Below, piece by piece: positions 8,728-18,671 of a stretch of DNA of 64,000 bases (positions within the stretch are counted from its first letter, which is position 1; the number at the start of each line of letters is the position of its first letter). Under the pieces are notes generated by a model. The model was not told the DNA's origin. It did no database searches and worked only from the letters and a program-made list of their open reading frames with translations. The stretch is from positions 1 through 64,000 of the forward strand of contig DAIMNI010000004.1 in the NCBI GenBank assembly GCA_036720245.1, given 5' to 3'. The position numbers and the translations under genes are program-made. This DNA is from JAAZMA01 sp036720245 (GTDB lineage Bacteria > Bacillota > Clostridia > Tissierellales > Tepidimicrobiaceae).

Positions 8728-8756
8728 TTGACATTTAACCTAAAGTGTAGTAAAAT
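8728..8756 (+). promoter_or_regulatory. Sigma-A promoter of the oligopeptide ABC operon
   Basis: TTGACA, a 17-base spacer, then TAAAAT. It leaves a 5' leader of about 150 bases before the substrate-binding protein gene. The leader contains an imperfect inverted repeat around 8830-8860 (GATTTTGACATCCG / CGGACAAAATTTC) of unknown role. Confidence 0.8.
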
Positions 8757-8911
8757 TTAACAATAGATTATAATATAAACCCAATCAATATAATATTAAG
8801 TTCATTTTATTAACCTACCAAAGTCTGAAGATTTTGACATCCGGTTCGGACAAAATTTCATTTTATAAATTGTGCATAATAAAATTAAATAATTAAAAGG
8901 GGGAGTGCTTA

Positions 8912-10528
8912 ATGAATAGGAAGCTTATACTGTCTCTAAGTCTTATTCTTGTGGGAATAATCCTATTTACAGGATGTTCTTCAACCACAAGTAAGAGTGG
9001 AGAGAAAATTTTGCGTTCTAACAACGGCAGCGAACCAGGGTCTTTAGATCCTGCATTAGCTCAGGGGACACATGAGTCATGGGTTTTGGAAAATGTATTT
9101 GAAGGACTTATGACTTTTAACGAAAAGGGAGAATTGGTAAAGGGCATGGCGAAGGATTACAAAATATCAGATGATGGATTAATCTATACCTTTACTATTC
9201 GAGATGATGCCAAATGGTCAAATGGGGAGCCAGTTAAAGCAGAAGATTTCGAATTTGCCTGGAAAAGGGCTCTAGACCCAGAACTAGCTGCAGATTATGC
9301 ATATCAACTATATTATATTAAAGGCGGTGAGGCCTTTAACTCAGGGGAAGGCACTATGGATGGGGTGGCAATTAAGTCCCTAGATGAAAAAACTTTAGAA
9401 GTAATCTTAGAATCTCCTACAGCATATTTTCTAGAACTAACCGCATTTTATACTTATATGCCAGTAAACAAGGCTATAGTAGAATCCAATCCAGACTGGG
9501 CAAAGAAACCAGAAACGCATATTTCCAATGGCCCATTTAAACTAACTACATGGGAACACAATGCTAAAATCATCATGGAAAAAAATGATCAATATTATAA
9601 TGCTAAGAAAATTAAATTGGACGGCATCGATTTAGACATTATAGAAGATCAAAACACAGCATGGCAAAAATATGATGGTGGAGAATATCATATTTTATTA
9701 GATCCTCCAACTTCAGTAGTAGCCCAACTTAGAGCAGAGGATAGCAAAGAATTAACCCTAGGTGCTCAAGTAGGGACCTATTATTATAATGTAAATCCAG
9801 ATGTAAAACCGCTTAACAATGTAAAAGTTAGAAAAGCACTATCTATGGCATTAGACAGAGAAACCATAGTTAGGGATATTACTCAAGGTGGACAAATAGC
9901 AGCTGAAGGGGTAATTCCCTATGGATTAATGGATGAAAAGGGTAAGGAATTTAGGGATGGAGTAGGTAATTTTATTGAATACAACCCAGAGGAAGCTAAA
10001 AAGTTGTTAGAAGAAGGTTTGGCAGAGGAAGGTATGACCATAGAAGACTTTAATAAGGAAAAAATAGTTCTACTTTACAATACATCAGAATCTCATAAAA
10101 AAATAGCTCAAGCAGTTCAAGAAATGTGGAGAACTAAATTAGGGATTGATATAGGTCTTGAAAATGTAGAGTTTCAAGTAAAACTAGATAGAGAAAAAGC
10201 AGGAAATTATGATATTTCAAGGGCTGGTTGGATAGGAGACTATATGGATCCTATGACATTTTTTGATTTATGGTGGTCAGGCAGTGCTTTCAATGATGTA
10301 AATTATAATAATCCAGAATATGATAAACGAATATTAGAATCCAAAACCCTAATGGATCAAAAAGTTCGTATGCAAAATATGAGGGAAGCAGAAAAACTGC
10401 TTATGGATGATATGGCAGTTATTCCAGTGTATTTCTACACTCAACCATATGTTACAAAACCAGGTGTAAAGGGCATAATAAAAGTTGCTATAAGATACCC
10501 AGTTATAACTTATGCAGATATAGATTAG
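8912..10528 (+). CDS. Oligopeptide/dipeptide ABC transporter substrate-binding lipoprotein (OppA family)
   Basis: 538 residues. A lipoprotein signal ends in FTGC with the lipidated Cys22. The remainder is an SBP_bac_5 domain: LRSNNGSEPGSLDPALAQGTHE near the N-terminus, then FTIRDDAKWSNGEPVKAEDF and the VRKALSMALDRETIV block. It captures peptides at the outer face of the membrane for the adjacent permease. Length is typical of OppA. A GGGGGAG site precedes the ATG. It is the first gene of a five-gene operon, separated from the permease genes by a hairpin that probably sets higher expression of the binding protein. Confidence 0.93.
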   Translation: MNRKLILSLSLILVGIILFTGCSSTTSKSGEKILRSNNGSEPGSLDPALAQGTHESWVLENVFEGLMTFNEKGELVKGMAKDYKISDDGLIYTFTIRDDAKWSNGEPVKAEDFEFAWKRALDPELAADYAYQLYYIKGGEAFNSGEGTMDGVAIKSLDEKTLEVILESPTAYFLELTAFYTYMPVNKAIVESNPDWAKKPETHISNGPFKLTTWEHNAKIIMEKNDQYYNAKKIKLDGIDLDIIEDQNTAWQKYDGGEYHILLDPPTSVVAQLRAEDSKELTLGAQVGTYYYNVNPDVKPLNNVKVRKALSMALDRETIVRDITQGGQIAAEGVIPYGLMDEKGKEFRDGVGNFIEYNPEEAKKLLEEGLAEEGMTIEDFNKEKIVLLYNTSESHKKIAQAVQEMWRTKLGIDIGLENVEFQVKLDREKAGNYDISRAGWIGDYMDPMTFFDLWWSGSAFNDVNYNNPEYDKRILESKTLMDQKVRMQNMREAEKLLMDDMAVIPVYFYTQPYVTKPGVKGIIKVAIRYPVITYADID

Positions 10529-10536
10529 TGCAAATA

Positions 10537-10563
10537 AGGGGCTGTCTAAGACAGTCCCCTTAC
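10537..10563 (+). terminator. Intercistronic hairpin between binding protein and permease
   Basis: AGGGGCTGTCT pairs with AGACAGTCCCCT with one bulge and almost no loop, followed by only short T. It is better read as a partial terminator or mRNA-stabilising stem-loop than as the end of the operon. Confidence 0.5.
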
Positions 10564-10601
10564 ATCAGAATGACAATAATAACAACTAAGGGGATGGTAA
10601 T

Positions 10602-11534
10602 ATGGGTAAATATATTTTAAAACGATTGGGAATGTCCATAATAACCATATGGGCGATTATTACTATTACTTTCATATTAATGCACTCTGTTCCTGGCAAT
10701 CCTTTTGCAAATGAAAATAAAAATATACCTGAGGCAGTTTATGCAAATTTAAGGAAAAAATATGGGCTAGACAAGCCCTATAGTGAACAATATGCAATAT
10801 ATTTAAAAAATATTGCAAGGGGAAATTTTGGGGCGTCTATGAAATCCAATGCAGAAACTGTAAATGAGATGATAGCCAGAGGCTTTCCTGTTTCTGCAAG
10901 GCTTGGTGTTCAAGCCATTTTGCTTGCATTAATATTTGGACCTGCACTTGGAGCTATTGCGGCATTACATCAAAACAAGGCTCCTGATTATATAGCTATG
11001 ATAATTTCTATTATTGGAGTTTCGGTACCTAGTTTTGTAATGGGTTCTTTTTTAATTCAATTTGTAGCGAGAAAAGTAGGATGGATACCAATAGGTGGGT
11101 GGGGGGAATTTAGACATACTTTATTGCCTTCCTTTGCACTGGCCTTAATGCCATTAGCCCAAATGTCTAGACTTATGCGTTCTAGTATGTTGGAAGTAAT
11201 GGGCCAAGATTATATTAAAACCGCCCAATCCAAGGGCATTTCCAAAGCGGCAGTTATTCTGAAACACGGAGTTAGAAATGCCATATTACCAATTGTGTCT
11301 ATATTGGGTACCACGGTTTCAAATCTTTTAGTAGGTAGCTTTGTAATTGAAAAAATCTTTGGTATACCAGGGCTCGGGATGTTCTTCACTAACTCTGTGT
11401 ACAATAGGGATTATACATTAATAATGGGGGTAACTGTATTTTACTCCATTGTATTAATCCTATCATTCCTAATGGTAGATATAGCATATATGCTAGTTGA
11501 TCCGAAAATAAGGCTTACTGAGGAGGGACATTAA
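10602..11534 (+). CDS. Oligopeptide/dipeptide ABC transporter permease (OppB/DppB type)
   Basis: 310 residues. It starts with a transmembrane helix, then the conserved MHSVPGNPF segment, and carries the ABC permease EAA loop (DYIKTAQSKGISKAAVILKHGVRNAILP). The C-terminus has IEKIFGIPGLGMFF. This matches OppB/DppB. It forms the membrane channel with the next gene, whose ATG overlaps its stop (ATGG/TAATGG), implying translational coupling. Confidence 0.94.
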   Translation: MGKYILKRLGMSIITIWAIITITFILMHSVPGNPFANENKNIPEAVYANLRKKYGLDKPYSEQYAIYLKNIARGNFGASMKSNAETVNEMIARGFPVSARLGVQAILLALIFGPALGAIAALHQNKAPDYIAMIISIIGVSVPSFVMGSFLIQFVARKVGWIPIGGWGEFRHTLLPSFALALMPLAQMSRLMRSSMLEVMGQDYIKTAQSKGISKAAVILKHGVRNAILPIVSILGTTVSNLLVGSFVIEKIFGIPGLGMFFTNSVYNRDYTLIMGVTVFYSIVLILSFLMVDIAYMLVDPKIRLTEEGH

Positions 11535-12481
11535 TGGAAAAGACAGATTTAATTTATAGTGAAGAAATGTTTGAAAAGGCTCCTCAAAAATTAAGAGATA
11601 CAGAAACCATAAGACGGCCTAGTATTAGATATTGGCCAGATGTATGGCGTAGATTGAAACAAGATAAATTGGCTATGGTAGGCCTAGGATTACTTATAAT
11701 TATGGGGATTATGTCCTTGGCAGGCCCCCATATTAGTGGATTTAAATATTATGAACAGGATTATAGCAAAATAAATGTAAAACCTAATAGTGAATATTGG
11801 TTTGGAACAGATGAATTGGGAAGGGATTTATTTGCTAGAGCTTGGTTAGGTACTAGGTATTCGTTGAGAATTGGAATATTAGCTGCCCTAATTGACTTAG
11901 GCATAGGGGTTATATATGGGGGAATAGCTGGTATGGGCTCCCCAAGGGTGGATGCCATTATGATGCGTATAGCAGAAGTAATTTATAGTATTCCCTATAT
12001 GCTGGTTGTAATTCTCTTAACTGTAGTGTTTTCCATAGCAGGTTCAGGTACATCTATGTTTGTTTTAATTTTAGCCATGACCATAACAGACTGGGTGCCA
12101 ATGGCCAATTTAGTTAGAGGACAGGTTTTGCAATTAAGAGAATCTGAATATTCATTAGCGGCAGAATCCCTAGGGGCTACTAATAGGTGGATACTTAGAA
12201 AGCATATTATACCTAATACCATGGGGGCTATTTTGGTCAATGTAACCTTGACTATTCCACGGGCAATATTTGCAGAGGCAACCTTGAGCTTTTTAAGTCT
12301 AGGCTTGCAGGCGCCTAAACCAAGTCTTGGGACTTTAGCTAATGATGGTATTGCTGGTATGCCAGTGGGGAATTTCTATCAAATACTAGTGCCATCTATA
12401 TTAATATCTCTTATAATGTTTTCCTTTAATGTATTAGGGGATGGGCTAAGGGATGCTATGGATCCAAGACTACGTAAATAG
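11534..12481 (+). CDS. Oligopeptide/dipeptide ABC transporter permease (OppC/DppC type)
   Basis: 315 residues. A cytosolic N-terminal tail is followed by a helix, the YWFGTDELGRDLFARAWLGTRYSLRIG motif diagnostic of OppC/DppC, and an EAA loop (EYSLAAESLGATNRWILRKHIIPN). The C-terminal motif LSFLSLGLQAPKPSLG is also typical. Second channel subunit of the importer. Confidence 0.94.
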   Translation: MEKTDLIYSEEMFEKAPQKLRDTETIRRPSIRYWPDVWRRLKQDKLAMVGLGLLIIMGIMSLAGPHISGFKYYEQDYSKINVKPNSEYWFGTDELGRDLFARAWLGTRYSLRIGILAALIDLGIGVIYGGIAGMGSPRVDAIMMRIAEVIYSIPYMLVVILLTVVFSIAGSGTSMFVLILAMTITDWVPMANLVRGQVLQLRESEYSLAAESLGATNRWILRKHIIPNTMGAILVNVTLTIPRAIFAEATLSFLSLGLQAPKPSLGTLANDGIAGMPVGNFYQILVPSILISLIMFSFNVLGDGLRDAMDPRLRK

Positions 12482-12493
12482 GGGGGTGGGGAA

Positions 12494-13498
12494 ATGGAAA
12501 AATTATTGGAAGTTAAAGATTTAAAAGTATCCTTTCAAACTTTTTTCGGAGAGGTGGAGGCAGTACGAGGTATAAGTTTTCATGTAAATAAGGGAGAAAC
12601 TGTTGCATTAGTGGGAGAATCAGGATGCGGTAAAAGTGTAACTGCTAGTTCTATAATGCAGCTTTTACCTATGCCACCTGCATTTTATAAAGATGGAGAA
12701 ATTTTATTTAATGGGAAGGATATAATTAAAAAAAGCGAGAAGGATATGCAAAGTATTCGTGGTAGGGAAATATCCATGATATTTCAAGACCCTATGACCT
12801 CTCTAAATCCTACAATGAGAGTTGGCAAACAAATAGTAGAGGGCCTAGTTAAACATCAAAAATTAAATCATAAAGAGGCAAGTGAAAAAGCCATAGAAAT
12901 GCTAGATTTAGTATCTGTACCACAGCCAGAAAAAAGGGTCAAACAATACCCCCACGAATTTTCTGGTGGTATGCGTCAAAGGGTTATGATTGCCTTGGCT
13001 ATGGTCTCGAGTCCTCAATTGTTAATAGCAGATGAGCCTACTACTGCATTAGATGTAACAGTTCAAGCTCAAATATTGGATCTAATGAAAGGTATTCAAG
13101 AGAAATTTGGAACCTCTATTATATTGATTACCCACGATTTAGGTGTGGTGGCAGATATAAGCGATAGGATTATAGTAATGTATGCAGGGCAGCTTTTGGA
13201 AGAAGGTTTGGTAGATGAAGTCTTTAAGGAGCCAAGACATCCTTATACTAGAAAACTTTTGGGAAGTGTGCCCAGATTAGATATGGATAGAATGGAGGCA
13301 TTACATTCCATTTCTGGAACACCACCAGATTTATATATACCACCTAAGGGTTGTCCGTTTTTTGATAGATGTGATGAGGCTATGGTTATTTGTAAGGAAA
13401 ATATGCCTAATAAAGAATCTCATACGGATTCCCATTATAGTTGCTGTTGGTTAAATCATCCCATGGCTAAAAATGTGGCAGAAGGGAGTGGAGTATAG
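12494..13498 (+). CDS. Oligopeptide ABC transporter ATPase (OppD/DppD type)
   Basis: 334 residues. Walker A is GESGCGKS (41-48), the Q-loop is in IFQDPMTSLNP, the ABC signature is FSGGMRQR, Walker B is LLIADEPTTALD, and the H-loop is ITHD. The C-terminal extension contains the Cys-rich segment KGCPFFDRCDEAMVIC, which in OppD/DppD homologues can hold an iron-sulfur cluster. It energises peptide import with the following ATPase. A GGGGGGTGGGG site precedes the ATG. Confidence 0.95.
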   Translation: MEKLLEVKDLKVSFQTFFGEVEAVRGISFHVNKGETVALVGESGCGKSVTASSIMQLLPMPPAFYKDGEILFNGKDIIKKSEKDMQSIRGREISMIFQDPMTSLNPTMRVGKQIVEGLVKHQKLNHKEASEKAIEMLDLVSVPQPEKRVKQYPHEFSGGMRQRVMIALAMVSSPQLLIADEPTTALDVTVQAQILDLMKGIQEKFGTSIILITHDLGVVADISDRIIVMYAGQLLEEGLVDEVFKEPRHPYTRKLLGSVPRLDMDRMEALHSISGTPPDLYIPPKGCPFFDRCDEAMVICKENMPNKESHTDSHYSCCWLNHPMAKNVAEGSGV

Positions 13499-14451
13499 TG
13501 GTAGAACCTTTGGTTTCGGCACGAAATATTAAAAAGTATTTTAATGTAGATAAGGGGAAATTAAAGGCAGTAGATGGAATAAGTTTTGATATATATCCTG
13601 GAGAAACATTTGGTCTAGTGGGAGAATCAGGTTGTGGAAAAACCACTGTTGGTAGAACTATTATTAGACTTTATGAGCCTACAGATGGGGAAATGTTTTT
13701 TAATGGGGAGAATATTTATAAATTATCCCGTAGTGAAATGCAAGAGATTCGTAGAGATTTTCAAATAATATTTCAAGACCCTTATGCTTCATTAAATCCT
13801 AGAATGACTGTGGAGGAAATTATAGGGGAGCCTATGGAAATTCACCATGTATATAAAGGCCATAAAAGGCGAAGTGAAAGGGTCATAGAATTATTGAAAT
13901 TAGTAGGATTAAATGAAGAGCATGCATTGCGTTTCCCCCATGAGTTTTCCGGTGGGCAACGTCAGAGAATAGGGATTGCTAGAGCATTGGCCTTAAATCC
14001 AAAGTTTATTGTTTGCGATGAGCCTATATCTGCATTAGATGTGTCTATTCAGGCTCAGGTTGTAAATTTACTAAAGCAATTACAAGATGAGTTGGGACTT
14101 ACTTATTTATTTATAGCCCATGATTTGTCTATGGTTAGATATATTTCCGATAGAGTAGGGGTAATGTATTTGGGACATATGATGGAAGTGGCCAGTTCGG
14201 AGGAACTTTATGATAATCCACTTCATCCCTATACCAAAGCCTTATTATCAGCTATTCCTATTCCAGATCCAGAAATTCAAAGGGGGAGACATAGGATAAT
14301 GTTAGAGGGAGATGTGCCAAGTCCCATTGATCCAAAAGATAATTGCAGGTTTGTAGAAAGATGTCCCTATGCCATGAATGTATGTAAAGATATAGTTCCA
14401 GAACTAAGGGAAGTGGAGAAGGGGCATTTTGTGGCTTGCCATAAGGTTTAG
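13498..14451 (+). CDS. Oligopeptide ABC transporter ATPase (OppF/DppF type)
   Basis: 317 residues with a GTG start overlapping the previous stop (TAGTG). Walker A GESGCGKTT begins about residue 43. The signature is FSGGQRQR, Walker B is FIVCDEPISALD, and the H-loop is IAHD. The C-terminal Cys-containing tail (NCRFVERCPYAMNVC) is normal for the subfamily. Last gene of the operon; a RAYT repeat and a terminator follow directly. Confidence 0.95.
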   Translation: MVEPLVSARNIKKYFNVDKGKLKAVDGISFDIYPGETFGLVGESGCGKTTVGRTIIRLYEPTDGEMFFNGENIYKLSRSEMQEIRRDFQIIFQDPYASLNPRMTVEEIIGEPMEIHHVYKGHKRRSERVIELLKLVGLNEEHALRFPHEFSGGQRQRIGIARALALNPKFIVCDEPISALDVSIQAQVVNLLKQLQDELGLTYLFIAHDLSMVRYISDRVGVMYLGHMMEVASSEELYDNPLHPYTKALLSAIPIPDPEIQRGRHRIMLEGDVPSPIDPKDNCRFVERCPYAMNVCKDIVPELREVEKGHFVACHKV

Positions 14452-14457
14452 ATATTT

Positions 14458-14487
14458 GTACCTGGTACTGACTTACTGACTTATTGG
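14458..14487 (+). repeat. RAYT-associated repeat copy 3 (left flank of the transposase)
   Basis: GTACCTGGTACTGACTTACT followed by GACTTATTGG. It lies 126 bases upstream of the RAYT gene and is in the opposite orientation to the copy at its 3' end. Confidence 0.88.
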
Positions 14488-14526
14488 CCACCTTATAGGG
14501 ACTTTCCCGTGGGGTGGTTTTTTTAT
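14487..14526 (+). terminator. Terminator after the oligopeptide operon
   Basis: GCCACC pairs with GGTGG across a G/C-rich loop that can pair partly within itself, followed by seven T. It abuts the RAYT repeat, as at 7311. Confidence 0.5.
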
Positions 14527-14612
14527 TAAAAAATTTTCCCCCAAAAAGAAGGATTTGATAAATTTATGTAGAATATTGTATTAGGATTATTTATTATTAT
14601 AGGAGGTGCAAT

Positions 14613-15470
14613 ATGGCAAGGTCCAAAAGAATTGAATATAAAGGTGCCATATATCATTTGATCCAAAGGGGGAGCAATAAAGAATTCATATTTAAAAATG
14701 ACATCTACAAAGGATATCTAATTAAATTAATAAAGGAAGCTAAGGAAAAATACGAATTTAATTTTTATGGGTATGTAATTATGAGCAATCACTATCATTT
14801 ACTTACTCAAACTATTGATATTCCTGTAAGTAAAATAATGCATAAGATAAATCTAGATTATGCCAAATATTATAATTATAAGGAAAATAGGACAGGACCA
14901 GTATTTGAGAATAGATATAAGGGAATATTAGTAGAAAACGAGACTTATCTGTTACAACTTTTAAAATATATTCACCTAAATCCTGTCAAGGCAGGAATAT
15001 GTCCATCAGTCGATAATTATAAATGGAGTTCTGATGTTTTTTATCGAAGGAATATGAGGGGCATAGTGGATATAAATCCAATTTTAAATATAATTTCCAA
15101 AAATCGTATTGAGGCTATAAGAAAGTATATAGAATTCATGGATAGCAGATATAATCATACAGATTTCCATCCTGATGTATTTGAAAATCTGGAGATCATT
15201 GGGAGCGAGGAATTTTTAGGAAAAGTGTTAGCAGAATATAATAGGGAGACACCTAGCCTAGATGAAATACTAAGAGATGTCTGCCCTTCAGAAACAGAAT
15301 ATGATTTAATAAAATTATCCTCCAGAAAACGTAATTTGACAGATTATAAAATTCAATACATAGTAGAAGCTAGGAAATTCAATTATTCCTTTGCAGAAAT
15401 AGGAGAGTATATAGGCACAACAGATTCCGCAGTTATAAGACTATGGGATAGGCATACAATAAGTCAGTAA
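14613..15470 (+). CDS. REP-associated tyrosine transposase (RAYT, Y1_Tnp/IS200-like)
   Basis: 285 residues. The N-terminal ~150 residues form a Y1-transposase HUH domain: YHLIQRGSNKEFIF, then the metal-binding HYH in IMSNHYHLLTQT, then the candidate catalytic tyrosine in LLQLLKYIHLNPVKAGI. The C-terminal ~80 residues resemble a DnaA-like helix-turn-helix (YSFAEIGEYIGTTDSAVIRLW). Such proteins are domesticated single-strand transposases that act on short palindromic repeats. The gene lies between two opposed copies of a repeat that also occurs at four other sites. The right copy overlaps the last codons of the gene. AGGAGG precedes the ATG. Confidence 0.9.
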   Translation: MARSKRIEYKGAIYHLIQRGSNKEFIFKNDIYKGYLIKLIKEAKEKYEFNFYGYVIMSNHYHLLTQTIDIPVSKIMHKINLDYAKYYNYKENRTGPVFENRYKGILVENETYLLQLLKYIHLNPVKAGICPSVDNYKWSSDVFYRRNMRGIVDINPILNIISKNRIEAIRKYIEFMDSRYNHTDFHPDVFENLEIIGSEEFLGKVLAEYNRETPSLDEILRDVCPSETEYDLIKLSSRKRNLTDYKIQYIVEARKFNYSFAEIGEYIGTTDSAVIRLWDRHTISQ

Positions 15471-15488
15471 GTCAGTACCGGGTACCGA
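15457..15488 (-). repeat. RAYT-associated repeat copy 4 (right flank, inverted)
   Basis: On + it reads CAATAAGTCAGTAAGTCAGT followed by ACCGGGTACC, the reverse complement of copies 1-3 with one substitution. It overlaps the last 14 bases of the RAYT coding sequence. Confidence 0.88.
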
Positions 15489-15496
15489 CATTTTTC

Positions 15497-17467
15497 TTAT
15501 ATTTCACCATATTCGTAGATTAGTCTTTCTTTATTGGGGAGTTTCTTTATTTTTCTTTTCAAGATTCTAGACTTGATAAATTCAATAAGAATTTTTACAA
15601 GTATTCCAATTATAAATCCACCTAATATAAGTTTAAAAATATTTCTAAAGAAAGTATCTCTACTATCTTTAGTTTCTACTTCCACATTTACATTGTCTCC
15701 ACTAGGAGCCTCTCCATTTGTCTCAGCTTCCGCCATAGGTTTTTCCATTTCTCTTAATTCATTTACATTAACTAATCTCATGTCTTCTTCATAGGATCCA
15801 CCAATTATTTCTGGCCTTTCTATAATTCTTGGCCCTGTAGTATAAGCGGGAGTAGGTTCAAAAATCATCCAGCCTACTGGTTCTATAAAAGCTTCTACCC
15901 AGGCATGGGCATTTTTTTGTTTTACTATATATTTATCATCCTCTACTAAATCCCGTGCCACATAGCCTTCCACATATCTAGAGGGAATACCCTGTAGTCT
16001 AAGCATTATAGCCATTGTAGTGGCATAATAAGTACAATAGCCTTCTTTAGCTTCAAATAAGAAATAATCTATAAATTCCCTATTTTTAGGGGGGACTTCT
16101 ACATCTGTATTGTATTTAAAATTATTTCTCAAATATCTTTCTATGGATAAGGCCTTTTTATAATCTGTATTGCTGCCCTCCACAATTTCCTCTACTAAAT
16201 CTTTAGTATCCTTTGTAATTTTAAACCTTGGAACTTGGAGATATTTATTTGGATTTTTTAAATCTTTTTTATTTTTGTTTATACCTAATTCCATTAATTC
16301 ATCATAGGGAAGAGGCTCTAATATATCTATGGAATAAGATTCCCTAGCATAAACCCCTTCTGGGAAATTCAATTGAAAATCAGACCCTAATTTTATTTCA
16401 TAATTTCCATCTAAATAGATTTTATTTGGGATATAGGGGCTAAAAAGCGTGGTAGATGAAAGAAAATGATTTATTATAGTTATATTTTTAGATTTATAAT
16501 ATTTCTTATTTTCATCTGGTATTTTATTAAAATCCTCTCCGCTTAAATAATCTTCAAAAGCATCCTCGGAAGACTGCCAAAGCTTCCCCGTATAATTATC
16601 CCTAATATTTCCCCTAAGATAAAAGGGGCCTTCACCATAAACTGTCATTACTTTTTTATCACTAATTCTAACAGGCCCTCCTAGACGAGAAGATTGTCTT
16701 TGATAGCCAGTTTTGGAAAAGTCAAATTCCCCTGCTTCCCCTGATTTTCTAGTATAATCATTTGCAGAACGCAAATCTTCCATGCCTGGAAATATACTAT
16801 AGGCCTTATCCTGTAGCCAAGGCCAAGAAATAGTATTAGAGGTTTTTGGAATAATTAAGGCCATAGTTACAATTAAAAAGCTATATAAAATAACGGTTTT
16901 TAGCCAAGGTTTATAAATATTATATTTAAGAGCTTTCCTAGAGTATTTATCTAAGCCTAATAATATAAAATATAAGAAGAAAAATAGGGCTATTAGGAAA
17001 TAAGCTATATTAAAATATACATACCAATAATATATAAAGCTATCAATATAAATTGGAAGTAAGAAATGTATTTTCTTATTTTTAAATATAAAATACCCAA
17101 TATAAAGAGATACTAAAATAGCTAGAATCCCCCAAAACCATAGGATGTTTTCAGGAATTAAATTTTCTTTGCCTATTATATAATGGGATATATTTATAAA
17201 AAAGCCGTAGACAATTTCCAGCATTTTTTCTATAAATGGAAAATAATGATTTGTAATAATTCCTGCTATTAAGACTATGAGGATTATAATATATAAAAAT
17301 ATAGGTTTAAATAAGAAAAACTTGATAATCCCAGATATAATAATTACAAGGCCCATTTGTTTGAAAAAGCCTAGATTTAAATCCATGGCTATTCCTAGCA
17401 TATATAGAAGAATAAATACTAAGGAAATATATATAATATTTAAAAGAAATCTTTGATTTTTATTCAT
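15497..17467 (-). CDS. Membrane-anchored transglutaminase-like protein (TgpA-like)
   Basis: 656 residues. At least five hydrophobic helices occupy the first ~200 residues. An extracytoplasmic region then carries a transglutaminase-like core: EAKEGYCTYYATTMAIMLRLQGIPSRYVEGY provides the Cys, NAHAWVEAFIEPVGWMIFEPTP the His and the downstream Asp-equivalent region. A final helix near residue 620 is followed by a basic cytosolic tail. The family (DUF3488-linked transglutaminases) is usually encoded with a MoxR ATPase and a DUF58 protein, as here. The ATG overlaps the end of the DUF58 gene by 8 bases. Biochemical role is unknown; proteolytic or cross-linking activity at the cell surface is likely. 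Confidence 0.88.
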   Translation of the reverse strand: MNKNQRFLLNIIYISLVFILLYMLGIAMDLNLGFFKQMGLVIIISGIIKFFLFKPIFLYIIILIVLIAGIITNHYFPFIEKMLEIVYGFFINISHYIIGKENLIPENILWFWGILAILVSLYIGYFIFKNKKIHFLLPIYIDSFIYYWYVYFNIAYFLIALFFFLYFILLGLDKYSRKALKYNIYKPWLKTVILYSFLIVTMALIIPKTSNTISWPWLQDKAYSIFPGMEDLRSANDYTRKSGEAGEFDFSKTGYQRQSSRLGGPVRISDKKVMTVYGEGPFYLRGNIRDNYTGKLWQSSEDAFEDYLSGEDFNKIPDENKKYYKSKNITIINHFLSSTTLFSPYIPNKIYLDGNYEIKLGSDFQLNFPEGVYARESYSIDILEPLPYDELMELGINKNKKDLKNPNKYLQVPRFKITKDTKDLVEEIVEGSNTDYKKALSIERYLRNNFKYNTDVEVPPKNREFIDYFLFEAKEGYCTYYATTMAIMLRLQGIPSRYVEGYVARDLVEDDKYIVKQKNAHAWVEAFIEPVGWMIFEPTPAYTTGPRIIERPEIIGGSYEEDMRLVNVNELREMEKPMAEAETNGEAPSGDNVNVEVETKDSRDTFFRNIFKLILGGFIIGILVKILIEFIKSRILKRKIKKLPNKERLIYEYGEI

Positions 17468-18671
17468 ATTTACCCTCCAATGCTGCTTTTATATTGTCTT
17501 TATAGTCAAGTAAATATAGTGAGATACCTTCTTCTTTTAATCCCATATTCACATTAAAGTCCAAATATCCTATATTGTCTTTACTATTTAAGGCTACTAA
17601 AAATAAGGGTTTAAAGCCTTTAGTTTTAAGAAAAATCCCCAAGGCTCCCATATTTTTATCTAAATTTGGAGTAATAATTATGATATTTATATCTTTTTCT
17701 AAATAATCTATATTGGACATAAGAAAATCTCTAAAGTCAATCTCTCCATTGGCTTTAAAACGGGCTAGAAATTCTAAAAATCCTTTTAAATCGGAAGGAG
17801 TTTGTCCCTCTAATTGAACAATTTCACTATTATCCTGAGTATAAAAAGATACTGGAATATTTTCTTCTATATAATAATTTATAATGCTTAATGCTATATC
17901 TACGATTTTGTCCTCGAGATTCCTATCTGTGTTCTTTTCAAAATGCTCTTTAAAATTATCTACAAAGATTATAACTTTAGCATCTCCACGGTTTTCATAT
18001 TCCTTTATGATTAAATCATCTAATTTAGCTGATAATTTCCAGTGTATAGATTTAATACTGTCTCCTTCTCTATAATCCCTTAAATTATCTATTCTGCTTT
18101 TATCTTGAAATAGAAGGTCTTCTATGGGCAATTCCCCCATTTGTTCTACAGCATTTATGGGGAAATTAGAAATCCTAATGGGCTCTGGATAAACCAGTAG
18201 TGAAGCTTTAGAGGAGTACTCTTTTTTCAAAGAGAAAAGCCCAAATACATCTGAAATAACTATTTCTACAGTTCCCATTTCATAATAGCCACGTCTATTT
18301 AGATTTATAGTTTCACTATATATATAGAGTTCATGGGGTTTTAGGCTTTTTATAATTTTTTCAGGTGTTTTCTTGGTAATTTCTTTAGATATATGGCTAT
18401 AGATTTCTAAATAGGGAATGTGAAAAATAGTATTATTGTCTATTTTATAGTCTATGGTAATTTTATCTCCAGCATATAGGGATTTATCTGGCAATTTTAT
18501 ATCTACTCTCAATTTGGCTAAAATAATTAATATATGAATTAGGGGAATTAGAAAGAATAGGGAGTATGTATATAATAAAAAATAGGGCATAGTTCCCCCA
18601 ACCAATAGGGCGAAGCTTAGGAGTATTATAAATAATATTATAAAAGGAAATTTATTTTTCATATATATCAC
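17460..18671 (-). CDS. DUF58 family protein (VWA-like)
   Basis: 403 residues. Two N-terminal transmembrane helices are followed by a beta-rich section and the DUF58 signature (ESPSRIDNLRDYREGDSIKSIHWKLSAK-like block, here FQDKSRIDNLRDYREGD and IHWKLSAKLDDLIIKEYE). The C-terminal part resembles a von Willebrand A fold (VIIFVDNF). DUF58 proteins are partners of MoxR AAA+ ATPases. The middle position in this three-gene operon, one base after moxR, supports that. Specific substrate unknown. Confidence 0.88.
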   Translation of the reverse strand: MIYMKNKFPFIILFIILLSFALLVGGTMPYFLLYTYSLFFLIPLIHILIILAKLRVDIKLPDKSLYAGDKITIDYKIDNNTIFHIPYLEIYSHISKEITKKTPEKIIKSLKPHELYIYSETINLNRRGYYEMGTVEIVISDVFGLFSLKKEYSSKASLLVYPEPIRISNFPINAVEQMGELPIEDLLFQDKSRIDNLRDYREGDSIKSIHWKLSAKLDDLIIKEYENRGDAKVIIFVDNFKEHFEKNTDRNLEDKIVDIALSIINYYIEENIPVSFYTQDNSEIVQLEGQTPSDLKGFLEFLARFKANGEIDFRDFLMSNIDYLEKDINIIIITPNLDKNMGALGIFLKTKGFKPLFLVALNSKDNIGYLDFNVNMGLKEEGISLYLLDYKDNIKAALEGKYE